From contig JAEUGY010000114.1 in assembly GCA_016794625.1 (NCBI GenBank), positions 1-64,000 on the forward strand: a stretch of DNA of 64,000 nt, read 5' to 3'. The notes under the pieces are model-generated. The model ran no database searches. It was not told the DNA's origin and saw only the letters and a list, made by a program, of their open reading frames with translations. Below, piece by piece: positions 33,115 through 42,077 of this stretch (positions are counted from its first letter, which is position 1; each line of letters opens with the position of its first letter). The stretch comes from Opitutaceae bacterium. GTDB lineage: Bacteria; Verrucomicrobiota; Verrucomicrobiia; Opitutales; Opitutaceae. The position numbers were made by a program, and so were the translations under genes.

Positions 33115-34890
33115 ATGAAAACCGGCTCTCTTCTGCGGTGCCTCGGTCTGGCCCTGCTGACCTCGTCGCTGCACGCAGCGTGGTCCCCGCCGGCCGCGCC
33201 TGAACGGGCTCGGCTGGAGCGGGCCTTGAAGTCGTGGCATTCCCAGTACAACCCAGCCGAGTCGATGGTCCGGCGGCCGTTTTCGTCGCCGGGCTATCAC
33301 ACCAAACTGGCGGGCGGGTTTGTCCATCCGACCCGCGACTCCCTCAACTACGCGCTGGGGCTGCTGGATCTCGGTGGCGTGGAGGAACGGGAGCGCGCCC
33401 TCGCCATCCTCCGCCGGGTCATCGCGCTCCAGGATTCCAATCCGGCCAGCCGCACCTACGGCATCTGGTCCTGGTACCTGGAGGAGCCGCTCGACCGGAT
33501 GAGCCCGCCCGACTGGAACTGGGCGGACTTCAACGGGGTGACGCTGCTGCAGGTCGCGCGCGACCACCGGGCGCGGTTGCCGGAGGACCTGGCGGCGTCG
33601 GTTGACCAGGCGATCCTGCACGCGTGCGCCGCAATCAAGAAACGCAATGTGGGGCCGGGGTACACCAACATCGCGGTCATGGGCGCCTACGTCACCCTGA
33701 TCGCAGGCGAGACCCTCGACCGGCCGGAGTTCCGCGACTACGGTCTGGCCCGGCTCGCGAGCCTCGATGCCTTCACGACGGAGAACGGCACGTTTGAGGA
33801 GTACAACAGCCCGGCCTACACGCCGATCGCGCTGCTCGAATTGTCCCGCCTCCGCGCTCACGTGCGCGATCCGCAGGCCCGCGAACAGGCGGACCGGCTT
33901 CTGGTCCGCGCGTGGACCGATCTCGCAACACACTTTCATCCGCCGACGCGCCAGTGGGGCGGACCGCACAGCCGCGCTTACAGCTCGCTGCTCAATGCCA
34001 GCGTGCTGGCCCTCATCCAGCGGGGGACCGCCGGGCGGGTGAACTTCGGGGTCGACGCGCCGGACCGCGAGGAGCTCCGCCTGCCCGTGCACTGTCCACC
34101 CGGGCTGGAGCCGCTCTTCCGCGCACTGCCGGAGCCGCGCACCGTGGTGCAGACGTTCATTGCCCGCAGCGACACCGTCGGCACCACCTACCTGCATCCG
34201 GAGTATGTCCTGGGCAGCCTCAACCTCGGCGACCTGTGGAACCAACGGAGGTCACTGATTCTCCACTACATCGAATCCGGCAAGCCCGGCTACCTGGCGC
34301 TCCGGTTTCTCAAGAACGGCTACGACTTCTCCTCGGCACAGCTGACCACCGCGCAGCATGAGGGCCGCGTTGTCGGGGTCGTCAACCTGGTGACGGATGG
34401 CGGGGACACCCACATCTCGCTCGACAAGGTCAAGCAGGCCCGGATCCGGGCCCGCGACCTGCGGCTGCGATTCGAGGTGGGCGGCGCCCCGGCCCGGCAG
34501 GCGGTGGTGACCATACGGCCGGGCGACGCGTCGGCGAACCTGAAGCTGGGCCCACTTCCGGTGAATGTGACCATTCCGTATGCCCGCTTTGAAGGACGGG
34601 ACCTGCAGTGGTCCCAGGGAGGCGATGCCGAGCGCCAGTGGGTGGACCTCGTGCTCTATGAGGGAGCGGACCGCGAGGTCGATCTTGCCGCCCTGAACGA
34701 CGCCGTCGTGGGATTCGTCTTGGCGGTCGGAGATCCGGCGCCAGCCACGGCGTCCGTGCGCGATGGCGTGCTGACGGTGGCTTCGGGCGACCTCACGGCC
34801 TCCGGCACGGTCAAACCTGGCCGCCGCCTGTTCTTCAACGTCCACGCCCCGCGCGAAGCCCCGGCGCCGGAGGCTCAGAACAAGCGATAG
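33115..34890 (+). CDS. Secreted (alpha/alpha)-barrel plus beta-sandwich protein, lyase-like
   Basis: 591 residues from ATG 33115 (12 upstream codons of open frame rejected because the signal peptide MKTGSLLRCLGLALLTSSLHA starts here). The first two thirds are helical repeats with conserved-looking aromatic and polar clusters (GIWSWYLEEPLDRMSPPDWN, GYTNIAVMGAYVTL, GTFEEYNSPAYTPIALLE, QWGGPHSRAY). The last third is beta-rich. This layout is that of heparinase/alginate-lyase-like enzymes, with candidate catalytic Asn/His/Tyr, but no family signature is certain. It starts 48 bp after the TonB receptor, so it is probably its co-expressed periplasmic enzyme. It converges with the DUF1501 gene, 5 bp apart. 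Confidence 0.72.
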   Translation: MKTGSLLRCLGLALLTSSLHAAWSPPAAPERARLERALKSWHSQYNPAESMVRRPFSSPGYHTKLAGGFVHPTRDSLNYALGLLDLGGVEERERALAILRRVIALQDSNPASRTYGIWSWYLEEPLDRMSPPDWNWADFNGVTLLQVARDHRARLPEDLAASVDQAILHACAAIKKRNVGPGYTNIAVMGAYVTLIAGETLDRPEFRDYGLARLASLDAFTTENGTFEEYNSPAYTPIALLELSRLRAHVRDPQAREQADRLLVRAWTDLATHFHPPTRQWGGPHSRAYSSLLNASVLALIQRGTAGRVNFGVDAPDREELRLPVHCPPGLEPLFRALPEPRTVVQTFIARSDTVGTTYLHPEYVLGSLNLGDLWNQRRSLILHYIESGKPGYLALRFLKNGYDFSSAQLTTAQHEGRVVGVVNLVTDGGDTHISLDKVKQARIRARDLRLRFEVGGAPARQAVVTIRPGDASANLKLGPLPVNVTIPYARFEGRDLQWSQGGDAERQWVDLVLYEGADREVDLAALNDAVVGFVLAVGDPAPATASVRDGVLTVASGDLTASGTVKPGRRLFFNVHAPREAPAPEAQNKR

Positions 34891-34895
34891 GCCGT

Positions 34896-36434
34896 TTAGG
34901 CAAAGAGGGAGCGCACGGCCTGGCCCTTGCCATCCGCGGTCACATAGAACGGCCGCTTTTCGATGTCGTAGCCATGGTTGGCCGGAATGCCGAGGGCGCG
35001 GTAGATCGTGGCGTGCAGGTCCGGGATGATGACGGGGTCCTTCAGCGTCCGGCACGGGCGTTCATCGGCGGTGATGCCGTGAACGTGTCCGCGTTTCATG
35101 CCGCCGCCGAAGAGCAGCACACTGCCAGCCGCAGTAAAGTGACGGTGCATGCCGTAGTGCTTCGGATCGTTGATCACATCGGGCACCTCGACTTGGTTCT
35201 TCACGCCGTTCTCCGGTTTGCCTTCGACCATCATGTCGCGACTGAACTCGCTCGCCAGCACGATGAGCGTGCGGTCGAGCATGCCGCGTTCCTCGAGGTC
35301 GCGCACGAGCTGGGCGATCGGGGCGTCGATCATCTCCTTCATGCCCACCAGCCGGGCGTGTCCGTTTTCATGGGTGTCCCAGTTGAGGAACGGAATGTAC
35401 TCGGTGGTCACTTCGATGAAGCGCGCGCCGACCTCGCACAAGCGCCGAGCCAGCAGGCAGCCGAGACCGAAGCGGCCGATCATGCCCTCCTCGTATTTGC
35501 CGCCGAAGCGATCCCGCGGCGCGTCGAAGCGCATGCCCGGCTGGTAACCCGGAAAGTAGCGCCGCGTGCGTTCCAGCGGCTCAAGAGACAGGTCGAAGGC
35601 CTTGGACGCGGGCGAGCTCAGCAGGCGGTGAGCATTGTCCATCGCCCGCAGGAGGGACTCCTTCTGGTACCCGCTGCCTTCCTGGCCGATCGGGCTGGCG
35701 TCGAGCAGGCGGCGGTAGAACCGGTTGCGGTCGGCGAAGCGATCAGGCCCCATGCCGGCCGGCGGGCGGACTGCATCCGCCGCCTGTTCCGGGAAGGGCA
35801 CATTGAACGGCCCGTACTCGCTACCGAGAAAACCGGCGGTGGTGAAGGCCTTCAGCTCCTCGCCCTCACCGAGGTCAAACCGCTGGCCGATGTTGATGAA
35901 CGCCGGCACCGCGGGATCGGCGGGACCGAGAATGCGCGAGATCCAGGCGCCGAGATGGGGCGCGGCCACTGTCTGCGGCGGCACGTATCCGGTGTGCCAG
36001 TTGAACTGGTGGCGGGAATGCAGGATGAAGCCGAGATCCGACGCCTGCATGGTGCGGATGAGCGTGCCACGGTCCATGACCGAGGCCAACTGTTCGAGTC
36101 CCTCGGAAAACCGGACCCCGTCCACGGCCGTCGGAATCGACGGGAAGGTACTGAGTACCGCATTCGCATCCAGCCCCGTGGAGTACGGTGTGAAACGCTT
36201 GGGGTCGAAGGTCTCGGTGTGCGCCATGCCTCCGCCCATCCAGAGCACGATAACCCGGTCGGCGGTCGGCGCGATCTTCTCGAGCTCGGTCGACGCGAGC
36301 AGCGCGCGCGGGGACCCGGCGGCCAGGGCGGCGAGCGTGGCGGAGGAGGCAGTGCGGAGAAAATCGCGGCGCGACCAGAGGTCGGGACGATGGCGGCGAA
36401 AGGCGGCCTGGGCGGCGTAAGCGGGGAGGTTCAT
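34896..36434 (-). CDS. DUF1501 (sulfatase-like) exported protein
   Basis: 512 residues. A Tat-type signal (SRRDFLRTASSATLAALAAG) precedes the DUF1501 domain: VIVLWMGGGMAHTETFDPK, GTLIRTMQASD, FNWHTGY, WDTHEN and VVLASEFSR-like IVLASEFSRDM. These metal-binding-like motifs relate it to the alkaline-phosphatase/sulfatase superfamily; catalytic activity is unproven. It lies 6 bp after the DUF1549/DUF1553 gene on the same strand. This pairing is typical of Planctomycetes and Verrucomicrobia, where the two proteins are thought to act together in the periplasm. Confidence 0.93.
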   Translation of the reverse strand: MNLPAYAAQAAFRRHRPDLWSRRDFLRTASSATLAALAAGSPRALLASTELEKIAPTADRVIVLWMGGGMAHTETFDPKRFTPYSTGLDANAVLSTFPSIPTAVDGVRFSEGLEQLASVMDRGTLIRTMQASDLGFILHSRHQFNWHTGYVPPQTVAAPHLGAWISRILGPADPAVPAFINIGQRFDLGEGEELKAFTTAGFLGSEYGPFNVPFPEQAADAVRPPAGMGPDRFADRNRFYRRLLDASPIGQEGSGYQKESLLRAMDNAHRLLSSPASKAFDLSLEPLERTRRYFPGYQPGMRFDAPRDRFGGKYEEGMIGRFGLGCLLARRLCEVGARFIEVTTEYIPFLNWDTHENGHARLVGMKEMIDAPIAQLVRDLEERGMLDRTLIVLASEFSRDMMVEGKPENGVKNQVEVPDVINDPKHYGMHRHFTAAGSVLLFGGGMKRGHVHGITADERPCRTLKDPVIIPDLHATIYRALGIPANHGYDIEKRPFYVTADGKGQAVRSLFA

Positions 36435-36440
36435 GGCCGG

Positions 36441-38933
36441 TCAGCGGATCAGTTGAAATTCAGGCAGCATGGTCAGCGCCCAGAGCAGGTCCTCGACGCC
36501 TTCGGCCCGGGCGGGGGCGCCGACCAGGCTGGCGGCGAGGCCGGACTCGCTGGCGGTCGGAGGGCGCCCGAGGGCTTGGCGGTAGAGCGAGGAGACGAGC
36601 GCCCCGGCGGGAGCAGAGGCTTCGGCCACGATCTTCGTCGCCCCCTGGCGCAGCAGGGCGGCGAGGGTGCCGCCGTTGGTCAGCTCCAGCGCCTGCAACG
36701 TGGTGGCGCCCGCCTGACGGACGGTCACGACTTGTTCGCGATTCGGACGTCCGAGCGCCACCATGAGCGGATCGGCGGCGACGAGGGCCGACCGGGTGAC
36801 CGGCAGCGTGTCCCGCGGCGCGGCGGCCACGTCGAGGAAATGGGCGCCGACCCGCCAGGGTGCGAGATCGATCCCGCCGAGCACGACGGCGGGCTGCGCC
36901 TCCTGGGCCTTGTTGACGGTGGCGGTCCAGGTGGCATCGGTCACCACGTCGAGCACCGTGGTGTCCGCTCGGATACGCAAGTAGGCGATGACCCCGGCGG
37001 GATTGGCGATCGCGGCCGGGTCGATCGACGCGCTGCGCGCATCGTCGGGCCCGAGGTTCTCGGCGATGATCTCCACTGTGTTCTCGCCCTGGCAGAGATG
37101 GCCCGTGAGGTCGATGAAGTCGGTGGTCGTGCTCGCCCGCCGGCCGGAGGAGCCGAAGGCGGTGCCGTTGATGCGCAGCGAATAGTTGTCGTCCGCGGCG
37201 AGGGCGATGCTGGCCTCCGTCGGTGCGACGGCGAGGGTGAGCGTGCGCCGGAAGACGACCGAGGCCGGTGCGGCGGCCGTGTCCGCGCCGGGCGTGGCCC
37301 AGATCCAGGACGGCTGCAGGGGCAGGGTGGACCCGCGCCGGACCAGCGCCGCCTGGCGGTTGAAGCGCGTATCGGCCTTGCCGTAGGGGCTCCGCGTCAG
37401 CTGCCGCAGCGTGTCGGTGAACTGCTCCGCCGTCAGGCGCCGGACGGCCGGACCGCGGAACACGTAGTGCTCCTCGGTCTCGCCGACATTGACGGAGGGC
37501 AGTTGGTAGGCCCGCGACGTCAGCAGGCGGGTGAGGGTGTGCTTGATGTCATAACGGTGGGCGACCATGTCCTCGGCCAGCCAGTCGAGCAGCTCCGGCG
37601 ACCATGCCGGCCGGTCCATCTCGTCGACCGGTTCGACCAGTCCGTATCCAAACAAGCGTTGCCACAGTCGATTGACCAGGGTCCGCGGCAGCCGGCCATT
37701 GCCCTTGCCGGTGAGCAGGTCGGCGAGCTGCTGCTTGCGCGCGTCGGGGGAGGACGCGGGCGTGAGTTCGCCCAGTTCCGGGTAGAAGAACTTGACGGCG
37801 GCGTACTGGCCCGTGGGTTTGTCGCACTCGGCGATCTCGAGCGGACCATTCGCGTAGATGCTGGCGAGGCCGTAGGCGTCGGCCAGGGTGTATTCGTTGA
37901 TGAAGCTGTCGTGGCACGAGGCGCACTTCAGGTTCACGCCGAGAAACACCTGGGAGATGTTCTGCGAGGCCTGCATGGGCGGCACCATGCTGGCGTTGAC
38001 GGCGCCGCGCCAAAGGATGCCCCGGGTGAAGCCTTCCGCCTCGGAGCCCGGGTGGACGAGCTCGGCCACAAACTCATCGTAGGGCTGGTTGCGCGCCAGG
38101 GCGCGGTAGAGCCAGCCGGTGATCTGCTTGCGGCCGCCATCGATGTAGCCCGTGCCTTTGTAGTCGTTGCGCAGCAGATCATTCCAGAAGCTCAACCAAT
38201 GCTCGGCGTAGGCTTGGGAGTCGCCCAGCAGCCGGGTGACGAGCCGGGCGCGTTTGTCCGGGGCGGTGTCGGCGACGAAGGCCTCCAATTCCTCCGGGGG
38301 CGGGGGCAGGCCGATGGTGTCGAACCAAACCCGGCGAGCGTACACCCGGTCGTCCACGGGCTTGCTCCAGGCCAGACCCTTCGCTTGGAAATAGCGGTCG
38401 AGCCAGGCGTCCACCGGATTTTCCAACCCGGGCGCGGCGGCGGGGGCGGTGAGCGGGCGCGGTTTGAGATTGGCCGGCTCGTGTTTGAAAAACGTGATGG
38501 CTTCCGGCCAGGGCAGGCCTTGGTCGATCCACGCGCGGAAGACGGCCACCTGCTCCGCCGTCAGGCGTTTGCCCTTTTTGGGCATGAGCAGGTCGGGGGT
38601 CAGGCCCGAGATCATCTCCACCACCAGGCTCTCGGCGCTGTTTCCCACGATCGCGGGCGGACCGGTGTCGCCCCCGAGGAGAAAATCCTCCCGCGTCTCC
38701 AGGCTGAAGCTGCCCTTGGCCTTGCCGCGGGCGTGACACTGGACGCAACTGGCCTCGAAGATCGGCTGGATGTCGCGGGCGAAATCGACCCGAGCGACGG
38801 ACGCCGACGGCAGGGTGGCACGCTGTTCAGCCGTGAGGGCGGCATGACCGGGCGCAACAGCGCCCGCCAGCAGAAGCCCGGCACCGGCCAGCCAGGCGCG
38901 CGCGCGGAGAGAGTGGGGAAACGTGGGCATCAC
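36441..38933 (-). CDS. Cytochrome-c-like DUF1549/DUF1553 protein with an inserted beta-sandwich
   Basis: 830 residues with a signal peptide (ARAWLAGAGLLLAGAVAPGHA). Domain order: planctomycete cytochrome-c-like domain (FARDIQPIFEASCVQCHARG, one CxxCH heme site, then LMPKKGKRLT), DUF1549 (WLDRYFQAKGLAWSKP…ARRVWFDTIGLPPPPEE), a second CxxCH (LKCASCHDSF), and DUF1553 (TLVNRLWQRLFGYGLVEPVD, MVAHRYDIKHTLTRLL). Unusually, about 170 residues (roughly 545-715) with a jelly-roll look (FRRTLTLAVAPTEASIALAA, YSLRINGTAFG) interrupt DUF1553 before its end (MVALGRPNREQVVTVRQ). The inserted domain resembles carbohydrate-binding sandwiches. It is the first gene of the pair with DUF1501. Confidence 0.92.
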   Translation of the reverse strand: MMPTFPHSLRARAWLAGAGLLLAGAVAPGHAALTAEQRATLPSASVARVDFARDIQPIFEASCVQCHARGKAKGSFSLETREDFLLGGDTGPPAIVGNSAESLVVEMISGLTPDLLMPKKGKRLTAEQVAVFRAWIDQGLPWPEAITFFKHEPANLKPRPLTAPAAAPGLENPVDAWLDRYFQAKGLAWSKPVDDRVYARRVWFDTIGLPPPPEELEAFVADTAPDKRARLVTRLLGDSQAYAEHWLSFWNDLLRNDYKGTGYIDGGRKQITGWLYRALARNQPYDEFVAELVHPGSEAEGFTRGILWRGAVNASMVPPMQASQNISQVFLGVNLKCASCHDSFINEYTLADAYGLASIYANGPLEIAECDKPTGQYAAVKFFYPELGELTPASSPDARKQQLADLLTGKGNGRLPRTLVNRLWQRLFGYGLVEPVDEMDRPAWSPELLDWLAEDMVAHRYDIKHTLTRLLTSRAYQLPSVNVGETEEHYVFRGPAVRRLTAEQFTDTLRQLTRSPYGKADTRFNRQAALVRRGSTLPLQPSWIWATPGADTAAAPASVVFRRTLTLAVAPTEASIALAADDNYSLRINGTAFGSSGRRASTTTDFIDLTGHLCQGENTVEIIAENLGPDDARSASIDPAAIANPAGVIAYLRIRADTTVLDVVTDATWTATVNKAQEAQPAVVLGGIDLAPWRVGAHFLDVAAAPRDTLPVTRSALVAADPLMVALGRPNREQVVTVRQAGATTLQALELTNGGTLAALLRQGATKIVAEASAPAGALVSSLYRQALGRPPTASESGLAASLVGAPARAEGVEDLLWALTMLPEFQLIR

Positions 38934-39007
38934 AATAAAGCAGGGGAACGCCGTCGTCCTTGCCCCATCTCCCGCCGCTTGGCAACGAGCGACTTCACCC
39001 CGCGAAA

Positions 39008-39030
39008 AGTGTCATCCCGCAGATGACACT
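39008..39030. promoter_or_regulatory. Palindrome AGTGTCATC-N5-GATGACACT, copy A
   Basis: With one flanking base on each side the arms are AAGTGTCATC and GATGACACTT (10 bp, perfect, 5-nt centre). It lies in the divergent gap between the DUF1549 gene (start 38933) and the ABC importer. It is the same motif as the array near 54.8 kb. Confidence 0.7.
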
Positions 39031-39064
39031 TCCCCGCCCTCGCCCCGGAGAACGGCCCTGAAGG

Positions 39065-39089
39065 AAGTGTCATCCGCCGGATGACACTT
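39065..39089. promoter_or_regulatory. Palindrome AAGTGTCATCC-N3-GGATGACACTT, copy B
   Basis: Perfect 11-bp arms with centre GCC, 58 bp from copy A. Two copies in one divergent promoter region suggest cooperative binding of a dimeric regulator or DNA looping. Confidence 0.7.
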
Positions 39090-39209
39090 TCGCTTCGCGG
39101 CGGGAGGGCGATGGTCGGGATTGCGGCGGTGTTCCAAAAGAAAAACTTGGGTAAGCCTTGGCAGCCGGGGGCCCAGCCTTCTACGGTGGAGGAGTCACCC
39201 CGGCCCCGT

Positions 39210-40997
39210 TTGTTGATCCCCTCTTTTGCCCGCACTGTCTTTTTGTTGGTCGTCGTTTTGGGTTTCACCGCGTGCGGACCAAAACAGACGACGTCCGACG
39301 AGTTTCCCCGCCACGAGACGGTGTTGATCGGCGTGGCATGGGGAGAGCCCACGTCGTTCAATCCGATTTTGCAGAACCCGAGTTGGCCGGCGCTGCAGAA
39401 CACCACGGCGCTTTATCAGACGTTTTTCTTTTTCAACCAATTGACCGGTGAGCTGGAGCCGCAGCTGGCGACCTCGTACCAGGAATTCCCGGATCGCATT
39501 GAGGTGGAGCTGAATCCGGCGGCGACGTGGAATGACGGCAAGCCGCTGACCGCGCGCGATGTGGTCTTCACCTACAACCGGCTCTTCCGGATCGTCCCGG
39601 GCTTTCCCGCCTGGCAGTACCTCGACTCGGTGCAGATGCTCGACCCCGAGTCCCCGCGCCCGCGGCGGCTCTCCTTCCGTCTGCGCGCCGAAAAGCCCAA
39701 TCCCCTCATGGTGCTGCACTGGCTGACTCTGAACTACGTGCTGCCGGAGCATGTCTGGGAACCGCTGCTGGTGGCGGCGGGGAACGACTACAATATTTTG
39801 TCCAAGAATAAGATGGATGTGGATCCCGTGGGCTCGGGGCCCTATCGGATGCACTCCTATTCGGCCGAGAAGATCGTGCTCGTGCGCGATGACAACTACT
39901 GGGGCAACGCCGCCCTCTATGGCGGTCAGCGGCCCGCGCCGCGTTTCCTGGTGGCTCCCCTCTACAAGAGCAACGACCACTACAGCATGGCGTTGCAGCA
40001 GGGACGGATCGACGCCTCGAATACGTTCATTCCACGGATCTGGCTGAAGGCGCGGAAGGGCGTGCGGGCGTGGTATGACGAACCGCCGTATTTTCCGCCG
40101 GGCTGCCGGCCGACGGCGTTCATCAATGTGCTGCACCCGCCATTGGACGATGTTCACCTGCGCCGGGCGATGGCGTTCGCCATCAACTACGACGACATCC
40201 GCGAGCTGGCCGTCTCGGGCTACAGTGTACCGCATGAGCCGGGCTTCATCCTGCCCTTCGGCCCGGAGGCCCGCTACTTCTCCAAGGAGGACGCCCTCAA
40301 GTACGGCACGTACTTCGACCCCGCCCGCGCGCGGGCGGAGTTGAAGGAAGGTGGCTACACCTCCGTGTTCAAGGACAACGAGTTGGTGGAACTGCGGGAT
40401 CGCACCGGCAAACGCGTGCCCACGCTCTACATCCAATGCCCAACCGGCTGGAGCGATTGGGAGTCCATCATCCGGATCATGGTCCGCGGCATGCGCGCCG
40501 TGGGCATCGACGCCCGCGAACAGTTTGTCGACAGCAACGCCTACTACAAGGCGCTGGCCGTGGGCGACTTCGATCTCATTTTGACCACGCCTTCCGGCAT
40601 CCCTTCGCCGGCCGAGCCGTGGTCGCGGTTCAACGGCGTGCTCGACACCAAGGACTGGGCCCCGCTGGGCGAACGCATGTACGCCAACATGGGCCGCTTC
40701 AACCGGCCGGGGGCCCCCGGTTATGTGCCGCGGATCGACGAGCTCCTGGCCAAAATCCCGGTGACCACCCAGCCGGAGGAACGTGTCGCGCTCTACCGCG
40801 AGCTCAACCGGATCTGCATGCAACTCCAGCCGGCCCTCCCGCTCGTGTACCGTCCCAAGTCGTTCTACGAGTTCTCGACCAAGGTCTGGACGGGTTTTCC
40901 CTCCGCCGCCTCGCCCACGGTCTCGCCGAACATCCCGGGTGAGGGGCCCGGCATCCAGATTCTCTGGAAACTCCGCCCGGCCGACGCCGCGAAGTAA
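39210..40997 (+). CDS. Solute-binding lipoprotein of an Opp/Dpp-type ABC importer
   Basis: Family-5 solute-binding protein. The frame is open to 39081 (ATG 39111 possible), but the lipoprotein signal (IPSFARTVFLLVVVLGFTAC, Cys as lipidation site) fits a start at TTG 39210, or 39213, preceded by GGAGGAG. About 595 residues. Motifs: VAWGEPTSFNPILQNPSWPA, EFPDRIEVELNPAATWNDGK, LTARDVVFTYNR, VGSGPYRMHSYS, LRRAMAFAINYDD. This family binds peptides, nickel or oligosaccharides. It is first of five consecutive importer genes, 8 bp before the permease. Ligand unknown; the carbohydrate-rich surroundings allow an oligosaccharide. Confidence 0.92.
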   Translation: MLIPSFARTVFLLVVVLGFTACGPKQTTSDEFPRHETVLIGVAWGEPTSFNPILQNPSWPALQNTTALYQTFFFFNQLTGELEPQLATSYQEFPDRIEVELNPAATWNDGKPLTARDVVFTYNRLFRIVPGFPAWQYLDSVQMLDPESPRPRRLSFRLRAEKPNPLMVLHWLTLNYVLPEHVWEPLLVAAGNDYNILSKNKMDVDPVGSGPYRMHSYSAEKIVLVRDDNYWGNAALYGGQRPAPRFLVAPLYKSNDHYSMALQQGRIDASNTFIPRIWLKARKGVRAWYDEPPYFPPGCRPTAFINVLHPPLDDVHLRRAMAFAINYDDIRELAVSGYSVPHEPGFILPFGPEARYFSKEDALKYGTYFDPARARAELKEGGYTSVFKDNELVELRDRTGKRVPTLYIQCPTGWSDWESIIRIMVRGMRAVGIDAREQFVDSNAYYKALAVGDFDLILTTPSGIPSPAEPWSRFNGVLDTKDWAPLGERMYANMGRFNRPGAPGYVPRIDELLAKIPVTTQPEERVALYRELNRICMQLQPALPLVYRPKSFYEFSTKVWTGFPSAASPTVSPNIPGEGPGIQILWKLRPADAAK

Positions 40998-41005
40998 GGC
41001 CCGCC

Positions 41006-42076
41006 ATGTTCGCCAATCATCCGACCCTTCGCTACATCGCCGGCCGCGCCGGCTGGTATGCGCTGACCTTCTTTGTCGCGGTGGCGATCAACTTCTGGCT
41101 CCCGCGCCTGGGCGACGCCAACCCGGTCGACACGCTCATGTCCAAGGTCTCCGGCAGCCTCGATGCCAAGTCCGCCCGGGACAAGGAGGAGTCCTACCTG
41201 AAGGAATTTGGCCTGGTCGACCTCGACGAGCAGGGTCGCATTGTGCGCGACGCCGACGGCGTGCCGGTGCGCACCTCGATTTTGTCACAATTTATCCGTT
41301 ACGTCGGCATGAGCGTGCGGGGCGACTTCGGCTCCTCCATCGTGCAGTACCCGCGCCCGGTCGCCGACATCATCACCACAGCATTGCCCTGGACGCTCGC
41401 GCTGCAGATCCCGGCGCTCATCCTCGGCTGGTTCATTGGCAATTCGCTCGGCGCACTCGCGGCGTATCGTCGCGGCGTGTTCGACCGGGTGCTCTATCCC
41501 ATGGCGCTCCTGGTCAGCGCCATTCCCTCCTTTTGTTTCGGCATCCTGCTGGTCTACGTCTTCGGCATCCAGCTGGAGTGGCTGCCGACCCTCGGCGGTT
41601 ATGACGACGGCATGAATCCGGGGCTGACCTGGGCCTTTGTCCAGAGCGCGTCGCAGTACTACGTTCTGCCTTTCTTCTCCATCTTCCTCCTCGTGGTTGG
41701 CGGCCAGGCGATCGGCATGCGCTCCATGTGTATTTACGAACTGGGCACCGATTATGTGCGGTATGCGAAGCTGCTCGGCGTGCGCGAGTCCATGATCGTA
41801 CGCTACATGTTCCGCAACGCCATGCTCCCCCAGCTGACCGGGCTGGCCCTGACCCTCGGCGGCATGGTGGGCGGGGCGTTGATCGCGGAGATGATCTTCA
41901 GCTACCCGGGCCTGGGACTGTCGATGCTCACGGCGATCCAGAGCCTCGACTACCCGGTGATCACCGGGTGCACGCTGCTGGTGACAATCTGCGTGCTGAT
42001 CGCCAATTTCACCGTCGATATCCTGATCGGATTCCTCGATCCCCGCATCCGCGCGGCCCGGGAGGGGGGGCATTGA
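41006..42076 (+). CDS. ABC importer permease, OppB/DppB type
   Basis: 356 residues with six membrane segments. The first (YALTFFVAVAINFWLPRLG) is followed by a ~100-residue periplasmic loop, longer than usual, before YVGMSVRGDFGSSIVQYPRP. The EAA cytoplasmic loop (YVRYAKLLGVRESMIVRYMFRNAMLPQ) that contacts the ATPase is clear. It forms the channel with the permease encoded 1 bp downstream. Confidence 0.94.
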   Translation: MFANHPTLRYIAGRAGWYALTFFVAVAINFWLPRLGDANPVDTLMSKVSGSLDAKSARDKEESYLKEFGLVDLDEQGRIVRDADGVPVRTSILSQFIRYVGMSVRGDFGSSIVQYPRPVADIITTALPWTLALQIPALILGWFIGNSLGALAAYRRGVFDRVLYPMALLVSAIPSFCFGILLVYVFGIQLEWLPTLGGYDDGMNPGLTWAFVQSASQYYVLPFFSIFLLVVGGQAIGMRSMCIYELGTDYVRYAKLLGVRESMIVRYMFRNAMLPQLTGLALTLGGMVGGALIAEMIFSYPGLGLSMLTAIQSLDYPVITGCTLLVTICVLIANFTVDILIGFLDPRIRAAREGGH

Positions 42077-42077
42077 G

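Noticed and set aside
34974..39026. 1350-codon open frame on the plus strand
   Set aside because: Antisense to the DUF1501 and DUF1549/DUF1553 genes, both with clear domains and signals; the frame has shadow-like composition.
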